Origin: CAZSHX01 sp964606895
GTDB taxonomy: Bacteria > Bacteroidota > Ignavibacteria > Kapaibacteriales > UBA2268
Assembly (NCBI GenBank): GCA_964606895.1
Contig: CAZSHX010000024.1
Location: 1-55,792 of the forward strand
Direction: 5' to 3'
Length of the DNA: 55,792 nucleotides
The position numbers and the translations under genes were made by a program. How positions within the stretch are numbered: the stretch's first letter is position 1; the number at the start of each line of letters is the position of its first letter. Shown piece by piece: positions 44,333-53,300 of the stretch. The notes beneath the pieces were generated by a model. It had not been told where the DNA came from and searched no databases. It worked only from the letters and a program-made list of their open reading frames with translations.

Positions 44333-46255
44333 ATGGGAAAAATAATTGGAATTGATTTGGGGACTACTAACTCCGTTGTTGCCGTTATGGAAGGCACTTC
44401 GCCTGCCGTTATTGCAAACAGCGAAGGCGGAAGAACTACCCCATCCATAGTTGGATTTACAAAAAATGGTGAGCGTTTGGTTGGTCAGTCCGCAAAACGT
44501 CAGTCTGTAACTAACCCTTACAATACTGTTTACTCCATCAAAAGATTCATGGGCAGAAGAACAAACGAAGTTTTAGAAGAAACTTCGATGGTTCCTTTTA
44601 AAGTTGCACCTTCGCAGGACGGCAACTCATGCAGGGTTGACATTGACGGAAGACTCTATTCCCCGCCTGAAATTTCAGCTATGATTCTCCAGAAGATGAA
44701 ACAAACAGCAGAAGATTATCTCGGTCAGAAAGTTACCGAAGCCGTTATAACTGTTCCTGCTTATTTCAACGATGCACAGCGTCAGGCAACTAAAGATGCA
44801 GGCGAGATTGCAGGGCTCACTGTCCGCAGAATCATCAACGAGCCTACAGCCGCCGCATTGGCTTATGGTTTGGATAAAAAAGGCAAGAATATGACCGTTG
44901 CCGTCTATGACCTTGGCGGCGGTACATTCGATATTTCGGTTCTTGAAATCGGAGAAGGTGTTTTTGAAGTGAAATCTACCAACGGTGATACTCACCTTGG
45001 CGGCGATAACTTTGACCACCGTCTTATTGATTTCCTTGCCGAAGAATTCAAAAAACTTGAAGGTATTGACCTTCGCAAAGACGCAATGGCACTGCAAAGA
45101 CTTCGCGAAGCCGCTGAAAAAGCCAAAGTCGAGCTTTCGCAAATGCTTCAAACTGATGTTAATCTTCCGTTTATCACTGCCACTGCCGACGGTCCGAAGC
45201 ACTTGAATGTCAATCTTTCCAGAGCAAAATTTGAAAGCCTTTGTGCTGACCTTTTTGAAAAAACATTAGGTCCTGTGGAAAGAGCTATTAAAGATGCAAA
45301 AATTACTCCTGCTCAGATAGATGAAGTTATTCTCGTCGGCGGCTCCACCCGTATTCCTAAAATTCAGGAATTGGTTAAGAGTTACTTCGGCAAAGAACCT
45401 TCAAAAGGAGTTAATCCTGACGAAGTTGTTGCAATCGGTGCCGCAATTCAGGGTGGTGTGCTTTCGGGTGAAGTGAACGACGTTCTTTTGCTTGATGTCA
45501 CTCCATTGACTCTCGGAATTGAAACCTTAGGCGGAGTTATGACTCAGATGATTCCTGCCAATACAACTATTCCTACAAGGAAATCTGAAATATTTTCTAC
45601 TGCATCCGACAGCCAGACTTCAGTTGAAATTCATGTTCTTCAGGGTGAACGTCCGCTTGCAGTGGACAACCGTTCGCTTGGCAGATTCCACCTTGACGGG
45701 ATTCCTCCTGCACCAAGGGGCATTCCTCAGGTTGAAGTTACATTTGATATTGATGCCAATGGAATTCTCGGTGTTGGTGCCAAAGACAAAGCAACAGGCA
45801 AAGAGCAGAGCATCAGAATTGAATCTTCCAGCGGGTTGGAAAAAGATGAAGTTGAGAAAATGAAAAGAGAAGCTCAGGCTCATGCTAACGAAGACAAGAA
45901 AAAGAAAGAAGAAATTGACATGAGAAATCAGGCTGATAATCTTGTATATTCTACAGACAAACAGCTTAAAGAACTTGGCGACAAGCTCACACCCGAATTC
46001 AAAACAAAAATTGAAGCGGCAAAAGCTAATCTGGAAAAAGCTATCAAGGAGAATCCTGCAGATATTCGTACTGCTATTGATTCTTTGAACCAAATCTGGA
46101 GCGAAGCTTCAACCCAGATGTATCAGCAGGCAGGTGCCCAGCCCGGTGCAGAACAGCAACCCGGAGCAGAACCACCACCACCCGCACAGGAACAACCCAA
46201 AGATGCAAAAAGCAACGTAGAAGAAGCAGATTACACAGTAGTTGACGAAAAATAA
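44333..46255 (+). CDS. dnaK: Chaperone DnaK (Hsp70)
   Basis: 640 aa. Nucleotide-binding domain about 1-380 (GIDLGTTNSVVAVMEG, VPAYFNDAQRQATKDAGEIA, EPTAAALAYG, VYDLGGGTFDISVLE, LVGGSTRIPKIQEL), substrate-binding domain about 385-505 (VTPLTLGIETLGGVMTQ), helical lid, then a Gly/Pro/Gln-rich tail and the conserved end ADYTVVDEK. Full length, no defects. With Hsp20 genes upstream it forms a holdase-to-foldase heat-shock cluster; dnaJ and grpE are not in the window. Followed by two terminators. Confidence 0.98.
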   Translation: MGKIIGIDLGTTNSVVAVMEGTSPAVIANSEGGRTTPSIVGFTKNGERLVGQSAKRQSVTNPYNTVYSIKRFMGRRTNEVLEETSMVPFKVAPSQDGNSCRVDIDGRLYSPPEISAMILQKMKQTAEDYLGQKVTEAVITVPAYFNDAQRQATKDAGEIAGLTVRRIINEPTAAALAYGLDKKGKNMTVAVYDLGGGTFDISVLEIGEGVFEVKSTNGDTHLGGDNFDHRLIDFLAEEFKKLEGIDLRKDAMALQRLREAAEKAKVELSQMLQTDVNLPFITATADGPKHLNVNLSRAKFESLCADLFEKTLGPVERAIKDAKITPAQIDEVILVGGSTRIPKIQELVKSYFGKEPSKGVNPDEVVAIGAAIQGGVLSGEVNDVLLLDVTPLTLGIETLGGVMTQMIPANTTIPTRKSEIFSTASDSQTSVEIHVLQGERPLAVDNRSLGRFHLDGIPPAPRGIPQVEVTFDIDANGILGVGAKDKATGKEQSIRIESSSGLEKDEVEKMKREAQAHANEDKKKKEEIDMRNQADNLVYSTDKQLKELGDKLTPEFKTKIEAAKANLEKAIKENPADIRTAIDSLNQIWSEASTQMYQQAGAQPGAEQQPGAEPPPPAQEQPKDAKSNVEEADYTVVDEK

Positions 46256-46286
46256 GAATTTATTTCGAATCTGTTTATAAATTATA

Positions 46287-46326
46287 AAACCACCCCGTCC
46301 GCAAAGGATTGGGTGGTTTTTTTTTG
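46287..46326 (+). terminator. dnaK terminator 1
   Basis: AAACCACCC (46287-46295) pairs with GGGTGGTTT (46311-46319) and is followed by a run of T to 46325. Confidence 0.88.
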
Positions 46327-46328
46327 TT

Positions 46329-46364
46329 AAAAGCATTTTGCAACTCAGCAAAATGCTTTTTCTT
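46329..46364 (+). terminator. dnaK terminator 2
   Basis: AAAAGCATTTTGC (46329-46341) pairs perfectly with GCAAAATGCTTTT (46348-46360) around a 6-nt loop and is followed by more T. Two terminators in tandem seal the cluster. Confidence 0.88.
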
Positions 46365-46473
46365 TAAGGTCTGATCCATTCAGCTTTAAGAATAGGCAGA
46401 AAGATTAATCATAAAATATTAGTAAAACAGCTTCGTTTTTTTTTGTTGAATCTATTATTAATGGCGAAACACA

Positions 46474-46686
46474 TTGACAAATCAATTTCATGCTATATAT
46501 GAAACAGACGACGACTGGATTATTGGATATTGTTCTGAAATTCCCGGTGCTAATGGTATGGGCAAAACTCAGGTAGAATGCCGTGAAAATTTAATTGAGG
46601 ATGTTAAATTGATTCTTGAAGATAGATATGAAGATACATTGCGTGGTTTAACGGAAGATTGTACAAGCGAGTTAATAACAATCTAA
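46474..46686 (+). CDS. HicB-like antitoxin domain protein (orphan)
   Basis: 70 aa resembling single-domain HicB: FHAIYETDDDWIIGYCSEIP, GANGMGKTQVECRENLIEDV, LILEDRYE. The first possible start is a TTG; an ATG at 46461 is one base out of frame, so a small frameshift near the start is possible. Converges with the hicA-like gene and overlaps its 3' end. HicB proteins neutralise the HicA RNase and often repress their own promoter. Confidence 0.65.
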   Translation: MTNQFHAIYETDDDWIIGYCSEIPGANGMGKTQVECRENLIEDVKLILEDRYEDTLRGLTEDCTSELITI

Positions 46687-46870
46687 ATGAAACGGAATGA
46701 GTTATTAAAAATCTTAAGAAGAAAGCGGTGAATGTATTTATTTCGGTATGTCGTGGAACCGTTGAAGACTTGTTCGAATTAGGATTGAAATATACTGAAT
46801 GGCGATTGTCTTCTCTTTCCAAAATACAACCATGAATCATCAAATAACGGAGCAGTTCTTTCCTTTTCAT
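46604..46870 (-). CDS. hicA: HicA-like mRNA interferase, C-terminus altered
   Basis: The first 50 residues are a good HicA: MKRKELLRYLMIHGCILERE, then NRHSVYFNPNSNKSSTVPRH and TEINTF, with the catalytic histidine in NRHSVY. The remaining 38 residues (FFLRFLITHSVSF...) are not HicA-like; shifting one base near the TTCTTCTT run at about 46720 gives LKIFNN..., closer to the usual end, with a stop at 46683. It is probably a frameshifted and perhaps inactive toxin. Its start overlaps the stop of the upstream hicB (ATGA). Confidence 0.6.
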   Translation of the reverse strand: MKRKELLRYLMIHGCILEREDNRHSVYFNPNSNKSSTVPRHTEINTFTAFFLRFLITHSVSFRLLLTRLYNLPLNHAMYLHIYLQESI

Positions 46871-47082
46871 AAACTTACTGCAATTTGCTCTTCGAAATAC
46901 TCACTGTTGAAATTAGAGAAATGTTTGATGTTTGATTCAACAATCAACTGAATTGCTTCTTCCAAATTTTCTTTTAATTCTTCAATCGTTTTGCCTTGAG
47001 CATTAACGCAGGATAATTCCTTAACCGTTCCTGCGAACCAATCGCCGGATTTAATAATAACTGCCGTAAATTGCTTTTCCAT
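46867..47082 (-). CDS. hicB: HicB-like antitoxin
   Basis: 71 aa of the HicB fold: FTAVIIKSGDWFAGTVKELS, VNAQGKTIEELKENLEEAIQ, LIVESN. It has no DNA-binding extension. Its stop codon overlaps the hicA-like start, so the two are co-translated with antitoxin first, the order seen in this subfamily. Pairs with the HicA-like gene to form a type II toxin-antitoxin locus. Confidence 0.72.
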   Translation of the reverse strand: MEKQFTAVIIKSGDWFAGTVKELSCVNAQGKTIEELKENLEEAIQLIVESNIKHFSNFNSEYFEEQIAVSL

Positions 47083-47213
47083 TATTTATACCAAAATTAT
47101 AAGACATAATGTATTACGAATCAATGATATTGATTATTTTTATGCCTCAAAGTTTCTAATTTTTCATTATCTTTATAAATTACAGATTTAGATTCATAAT
47201 TTATTTCAAAGCT

Positions 47214-48527
47214 ATGAAAAACAAGAAAATAAATTTGGCAAGCCTAAAAAAAAGCCTACAACTTTTTCTTCTTTTCCTTATTGTATTCTCTTCTCCCCTT
47301 TTTGCACAAATCGGACATTGGGAAGAATTAAATCCTCCGGTTTCTCCATCTGCAAGGCAACAACATGGAATGGCTACCCTTGGAGATAAAATATCTCTGC
47401 TATTCGGTGGTTATGGATTTACTAAAAACGGATGCTGTGTATTTCTGGGTGATACTTGGTTGTTTGATTATAAGACAAAAGAATGGTCTGAACTGAAGCC
47501 TAAAGTTTCACCCCAACAGCGTTATAACCATAGAATGTGTCAGCTTTCCGATAATATCGTATTATTATTTGGTGGATCTAATGATGATAATGGATATTTT
47601 GATGATACATGGATATTCAATCTTACTGATACAACATGGACAAAACTTGAACCTAAAAATCACCCGGAAGCAAGATCCCACTTTGGTCTAACACAAATAA
47701 ACGAAAATAATGCCCTACTGTTCGGTGGAAGAAATTACAACATTGACCCAAAGCGAGATACATGGTTGTTTAACTATGAAACCAAGGAATGGAAGAAAGT
47801 TCTTTTCGATATTGCTAAAACCCCAATACCATATTACAGAATAGGCCCTGTGATTGCACAAATTGAGGTTGGAAAAATAATATTATTTGGTGGTTATAGT
47901 GAGTCAGTTGGTGGGGATTATTTAAAGGATACATGGCTGTTTGAAATTGACTCAATGAAATGGAAAGAGATGAATCCAGTAGGAATGACAGACAGTTTAG
48001 TTAGTAGCGGTTACTGCAATTTATTTAAGGGTAACATAATTGTATTTGCAGGTAAAAATCATCATTTGACTGACAATACATGGTTATTTGATTTAAAGGG
48101 TATAAGTTGGAAATTAATAAATGTTGACAAAATTCCCCCTGCAAGAATGTATCCCGGTATGACTAAATTGGAAGACGGGATTGCACTCTTATTTGGGGGC
48201 TTTACAGATGCTAATCCAATTGGTGATACTTGGATTTTTACTTCGGATTTTAATGGAGTTGAAGAGAAAATTAATATTTCAAATGCTTTTCAAATTTTGC
48301 CAAATCCTGCTTCCGATTTCATAGAAATTACTAAACCTTCCGAAGGTTGGGAACCTTCGGAAGGTTCTATCCGCATCTTCAATGTTTTTGGTGAAGCAGT
48401 TTCCACCTCCGTCTGCTCCGCAGACACCTCCGCCGGCGGAGGACAAAGAATTGACGTTTCGGGTTTACCGTCGGGAGTTTATTTTGTGAGGGTGAGTGAT
48501 AAAGTTGCAAAGTTTGTGAAGATATAA
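47214..48527 (+). CDS. Secreted Kelch-repeat protein with T9SS sorting domain
   Basis: 437 aa; basic N-terminus then signal sequence (LQLFLLFLIVFSSPLFA, cleavage near residue 31). Six Kelch repeats cover about 35-345 (LLFGGYG...GDTWLFDYKTKEWSEL, LLFGGSN...DDTWIFNLTDTTWTKL and so on), making a beta propeller. The type A sorting domain (LPNPASDFIEI...VYFVRVSDKVAKFVKI) carries two in-frame palindromic inserts unlike those of the 3144-7367 genes: one read KPSEGWEPSEGS and one read VSTSVCSADTSAGGGQ. Surface-exposed binding protein; partner unknown. Confidence 0.85.
   Translation: MKNKKINLASLKKSLQLFLLFLIVFSSPLFAQIGHWEELNPPVSPSARQQHGMATLGDKISLLFGGYGFTKNGCCVFLGDTWLFDYKTKEWSELKPKVSPQQRYNHRMCQLSDNIVLLFGGSNDDNGYFDDTWIFNLTDTTWTKLEPKNHPEARSHFGLTQINENNALLFGGRNYNIDPKRDTWLFNYETKEWKKVLFDIAKTPIPYYRIGPVIAQIEVGKIILFGGYSESVGGDYLKDTWLFEIDSMKWKEMNPVGMTDSLVSSGYCNLFKGNIIVFAGKNHHLTDNTWLFDLKGISWKLINVDKIPPARMYPGMTKLEDGIALLFGGFTDANPIGDTWIFTSDFNGVEEKINISNAFQILPNPASDFIEITKPSEGWEPSEGSIRIFNVFGEAVSTSVCSADTSAGGGQRIDVSGLPSGVYFVRVSDKVAKFVKI
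48334..48366. repeat. Palindromic element C inside a T9SS sorting domain
   Basis: AACCTTCCGAAGGTT, spacer GGG, AACCTTCGGAAGGTT: the second arm is the exact reverse complement of the first. It is read in frame at the same site where genes 3144 and 5367 carry element A. Confidence 0.92.
48411..48442. repeat. Palindromic element D inside a T9SS sorting domain
   Basis: GTCTGC-TCC-GCAGAC (48411-48425) is followed by the perfect 16-bp palindrome CCTCCGCCGGCGGAGG (48427-48442). Read in frame between FGE and RIDVSG, the site where three other genes carry element B. Confidence 0.92.
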
Positions 48528-48600
48528 TATTACTCTTATTATATAGCAATAAATATTAACTTCTTTCGTTTATTTCTTGTGTAATCGTACATTGAAATCA

Positions 48601-48640
48601 AGAACCTCACCCTAACCCTCTCCGAAGGAGAGGAAATTAT
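48601..48640. repeat. Extragenic relative of palindromic element B
   Basis: AGAACCTCACCCTAACCCTC continues into CCTCTCC-GAA-GGAGAGG (48617-48633), a perfect hairpin. It closely resembles the 36-base insert of the sorting domains but lies between genes, 74 nt after the Kelch gene. Confidence 0.8.
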
Positions 48641-48788
48641 ATGTATTTGCATTAGCTTTGATGAATGTTCAAACAGCATATAATAGCTAATATTCAATGG
48701 TTTATGAGGATATTTGTTGTTTTGGTTGTTCAACGCAAACAAGTTAGATAAAGTAAAAGTTGTTCGTCATTATGTCAGTAATTATAGT

Positions 48789-48796
48789 TATCTTTG
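48789..48796 (+). promoter_or_regulatory. TAnnTTTG box upstream of the recombinase
   Basis: TATCTTTG lies 33 nt before the start codon. Upstream of it, GTTCGTCATTATGTCAG (48761-48777) resembles a motif at the right edge of the window. Confidence 0.45.
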
Positions 48797-48829
48797 TATT
48801 GACATTTTTTATAAATATTCGGAAGCATA

Positions 48830-50059
48830 ATGAATATCAAATTTTATCCTGACAAAGCTGATAGACCTAAAACCGTTTTAATGATGTCTGTGACCTTTGA
48901 AGGTAACAGAATTAAATTCAGCACAGGTCTAACCGTAGAAAATATTAACTGGGACAGTTCAAACCAATCTGTCAAGAAACGAGTTCCAAAAGGAACTGAA
49001 ATCAATGCTTATCTTCAGAGAATTCAACTCAAAGTCACCGAATTCTATAATGAATGTCTCAACTCCCCTAAAATACAAAGAAAGGAACTTTTGACCAAGA
49101 AGATAAAAGAAATGCTGTCCCCCGGCTCCACTTTGCTTGCAAATGAACAAAAGCAACTGATTGCTTGCTTCGAAGATTTTATAAATAAACGGCAAAAAAG
49201 TCAAGATTTTAGCGAATCATCGATTTCTAACTACAATCATGCTAAACTGCACTTGGAAGGGTACCAAAAGTTTTCCAATAAAATTTTGACCTTTGATTCC
49301 ATTGATAGCGAGTTCTTTGATTCATTCACAACATATTTGACCAAGAGGCATAATCTTGCGAGAAACACTGTCGGGAACCTTGTTAAAGAATTGAAAGTAT
49401 TTATGAATGAAGCTCTCAAAATCGGCATTTCATCGAACACAAGTTTCAAGAATGATTTGAAAGTTTGGGAAAGTGAAACAACCGCCATTGCATTGGATGA
49501 AGATGATATTGAAAAACTAAGTGCTTTGAATCTGGAAGACAATAAAGATTTCAGTGAAATCAGAGATTTATTCCTATTACAAATTTATACAGGATTGAGA
49601 TTTTCAGATTTAAGCAGGTTGACACCCGAAAAAATAAATATGAAAGATGATATTATCACGCTAAACGTAAAGAAAACGAAACAAAATCTGGTAATCCCAT
49701 TATTTAACAAAACCAAAGAAATACTCAACAATTACCCTGATTTCAAACTACCGACAAAAACCGAATGCACATATAATAAAAAAATCAAGAAAATCTGTCA
49801 ATTGGCAGGCATCGATGATCCGATAGTGAAAACGATTTATATCGGCAAGGAAAGAAAAGAAGAAGTAAAGAAAAAATATGAAATGGTATCCTCACACACT
49901 GCAAGAAGAACTTTTATTACACTCTGCCTGAAAAAAGAGCTCCACCCGAGATTCATAATGCCAATAAGCGGTCATAGGGATATAAAATCCTTCGATAAAT
50001 ATATCAAATTGACCAACACTGAAGTTCTGGACAAAGTCCGTAAAGTATTTGATATGTGA
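48830..50059 (+). CDS. Tyrosine recombinase (phage integrase family)
   Basis: 409 aa. N-terminal arm-binding-like segment (about 1-100), SAM-like core-binding domain (about 110-205) and catalytic domain (about 220-405) with the tyrosine recombinase residues Arg257 (TGLRFSDLSRL), His356-x-x-Arg359 (SSHTARRTF), His382 (GHRDIKS) and Tyr391. All are intact, so it is probably active. This architecture is typical of Bacteroidota integrases of conjugative or small mobile elements, but no excisionase, relaxase or tRNA target is adjacent. Solitary gene. Confidence 0.9.
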   Translation: MNIKFYPDKADRPKTVLMMSVTFEGNRIKFSTGLTVENINWDSSNQSVKKRVPKGTEINAYLQRIQLKVTEFYNECLNSPKIQRKELLTKKIKEMLSPGSTLLANEQKQLIACFEDFINKRQKSQDFSESSISNYNHAKLHLEGYQKFSNKILTFDSIDSEFFDSFTTYLTKRHNLARNTVGNLVKELKVFMNEALKIGISSNTSFKNDLKVWESETTAIALDEDDIEKLSALNLEDNKDFSEIRDLFLLQIYTGLRFSDLSRLTPEKINMKDDIITLNVKKTKQNLVIPLFNKTKEILNNYPDFKLPTKTECTYNKKIKKICQLAGIDDPIVKTIYIGKERKEEVKKKYEMVSSHTARRTFITLCLKKELHPRFIMPISGHRDIKSFDKYIKLTNTEVLDKVRKVFDM

Positions 50060-50356
50060 GGATTAAAGGATAAGTCTTTAGTAATATGTTCCAAATGAAA
50101 TACTTTGTCCGACTACTGTGCATTCCTTATCTAATTGAAGGTTAAAAGATTTCTGCTGTCAAAGATAATTGATTGTTACTAAAGGGTTTCATTATTAGGA
50201 AACTCCTAAACTTAATATTTCTATCAAAATCATCCTTTGGATACCTCATAATGGATTTATTAATAACGTGTTTATGTCATAATGTTCATAATTTAATAAT
50301 AGTGATTGAATTCCAAAATATTAGGAATTTTTTGGGCATAGTAATGCAAATATTAT
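50060..50356. other. Non-coding gap after the recombinase
   Basis: 297 AT-rich bases. The only item of note is ATGTCATAATGTTCATAATT (about 50274-50293), sharing CATAATGTTC with the right edge of the window (55769-55777). I see no gene. Confidence 0.45.
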
Positions 50357-53300
50357 TTAGATTTTTACAAACTTCCCTACTTTATTCCCAACTCTCACAA
50401 AATACAAACCTGACGGTAATTCGGAAACATCAATTTTTTCTTTATATTCGGTCTCAATCAGTTTGATACCGAGAGCAGAAAAGATTTCGATTTTACCATG
50501 CCCGATTTTTGAATTCAATATCAAATAATTCTCTGCCGGATTTGGAGAGAGGGTGATTTCGTCTGTTATTAATAGTTTCAGTCTGGATAAGTTTCTGACG
50601 CATAAACCCGTGAGAGTCAGACTGCCGTCCTTCTTTTCTGTTTCGATACCTGAATCTGACCACTCGAAATCATCAATGTAAAGAGGTGTTCGGTCGTTAT
50701 CAGCAAGGAGAATTGTTCCGCAGAATTCTCCGAGTTTTGTTTCCTTTTCGCTTAGGCTTATATTACTGTCGCTCATTTCAACAAAACGGTCGGTACCAAG
50801 AATATAAGACTTGTAAATGCTGTCAGGCAGAAATGCAGTAGCATCAAATCTGATTTTTGCTGAGTAAGAAAGCTTTTGAGTGTATGGCTCAACAAAATTT
50901 GAACGTAAAGGAATGCAGAAATCTGTTTCTCCAACTTTTCCGCTGGTGTCGGGTAGCCATACTAAAGTTTTAACTCCTGCTTCTCCTTTGAGCAGTGAAC
51001 TAATATTATTCAGGCAGGGTAAATCTGAATCAACAACCAAACTGTCCTGATATTTCTTGCTTTCCTTCGGTATGAATGATACTTCTATTTCGATAGTTTC
51101 ATTAATTATCAATGTGGCGGGAATAGCCGGACTTGTGATGAATGTAAATTCCGGTGAATTTGATTTAGTTGATACTTTTGATATTCTAATTTCAGAATTC
51201 GATTCATTTTTCAAAGTGAGTTTTTTTGAAACCGGAGTTCCAATTTTCGTTTTACCGAAATCCAAATCAGTAATGCCGGATAATTTAAACTGAAATTCCT
51301 TAACGGTGAAAACAGCCGTACCTCTGCATCCGTTAGTATCAACAACCTCAACAGAATAATTTCCCGGCTGGGTTATGTTAATTTGCTTTGTGGTTTCTCC
51401 GTTGTTCCAGAGATAAGTAACAAAATCCTGCTGAACAGACAAGAGATTTGTTTTTCCTGAGCATAATAATGTGTCCCCAACTATAACAGGAGTTGGTAGG
51501 GGAGCTTCTTTAATACTGATTGTATCGGTTCCGGTACACTCTGCTTCATTCATTACGGTTACGAAATAAGTTCCTTCCTTATTTATCGTTATGCTGTTTG
51601 TAGTTTCATTTGTTGACCAGTGGTATTCTTTGAATCCCGGAGGTACTCTAAGAGTCATGCTCGTTCCATTGCACAATACCTTATTCTCCGGTATAATTTT
51701 TATTTGAAGGTTATCTCCGATTATAACTGTGATGCTATTTGAACCTATACAGCCCGTAACTGTATCTTTTGTATCGGCTTGAATATTTCCTGTTCCTTTG
51801 GCTAACCATCTTACTTTCAATTTTGAATTGTCATCTGATATTATATTTCCTCCCGTAACTGTCCATTTTACACTCAGATTCCACGGTTTTTGAATGATAT
51901 AATCACCATCTGATGATGCACAAACGGAAAGAGGTCCTTCAATAATAGGTCTCGGGTTTGGGTAAGTTTGTACGTTTATAATTTCTGAAGTACCTGTACA
52001 ACCGTTTGAGTCTGTAACAGTCAGATAAAAATCACCCGATACTTTAACGAAGATACTTTGGGTCGTGTCGCCTGTCAACCATTGATAAACCGGATACTTG
52101 CTTTTGCAACTGAGCATTACACTATCACCCGGACAGAATGGATGTTTCCCTGTAATTTCAATTTCGGGTTTATGAGTAGGATTCATCTTCAAATCAATAA
52201 AACCTGTTCCTGTACATCCGTTCGAATCAGTTACTGTCAGACTGTATCTGCCGGCAGAGGTGACAGAAATGCTTTCAAAAGCTGTTCCGGTTGACCATTT
52301 ATAGCTTGAATATTTTTCAGTGGTTTTCAAAATAGCTGTTTCTCCTTCGCAAATTGGATTTTTGTCTGCTAAAATTTTTGGTGAAGGAGATTCAAGAACC
52401 TCGATATAAACTTCTGCTGAATCAGTGATAACAAATCCATTTTCATCAATAATTTCCGCTAATGCAAAAATTGTGTAATCTCCGCTTTTTTTGTATTTGT
52501 GGGTTACTGTAAACCCGCTGTCCCTGGTTCCGTCACCAAAATTCCACCAACATTTTTGTATTTTTTCTTCGGATGATGCTTTGAAGTTTATAATGGTTTC
52601 AGGGCAAACAGGTGACTCCGGTGAATAGCTTAATTTCAGATAGGGAGCTCCGATTCCTAAGGAATAGGCACAGCCACCATTATAGTCATGTCCTGTTTGA
52701 ATATAATCAGAACCATTAGTTAATCCGCAATTGTAAGCATAATAATTGCTGTCAGATTCAATATGTATTATTCGACCTAAACTAGCTATATATACTTTTT
52801 GATAGTAAGAATAACCCGAGTCAATAAGAAGTGGTTTGAAATTTACAGAAATATCAATCCCGTCATATTTAAAAGCATTGATACTGTTTGTTTTGGTTAC
52901 TATGGTAACTATAGAGATAGGAGCCTGTGCCCTCGATCCAGAACTTGGCACTACAGGAAAGACCAATGTTTTGCCGGCGAACATTCGATTTGTTGGAATC
53001 AAGTGAAGAAGAAAAGGACCGGCGGGATACCAACCTGATGTTGCACTGCACTTTCTTGTTGGTTCAGGTCGGGTTATAATTGCAGAAGAAAATATTTTAT
53101 CTCCGTTTATTTTTATGGGGTCATAAACAATAGTGTCGTAATATTGTGCTTTATTTAATCTTATTTTGTGCTTGCTATTGATTACAATGTTAGTGTTGTT
53201 TTCATAAGCAAAAAGTCTAAGAATTTGTCCAGAATAATGAATTTTATAATCATAATTACTCGTGTCCTGATACGGTATATAAATATATTCCTTTCCATAA

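Noticed and set aside
45620..46093. 157-aa open frame opposite dnaK, and another at 44675-45202
   Set aside because: Both are antisense shadows of dnaK codon usage, Phe- and Cys-rich with no domain.
46690..46860. A separate plus-strand gene between the two hic genes
   Set aside because: No frame of reasonable length remains once the hicA-like minus-strand frame is recognised.
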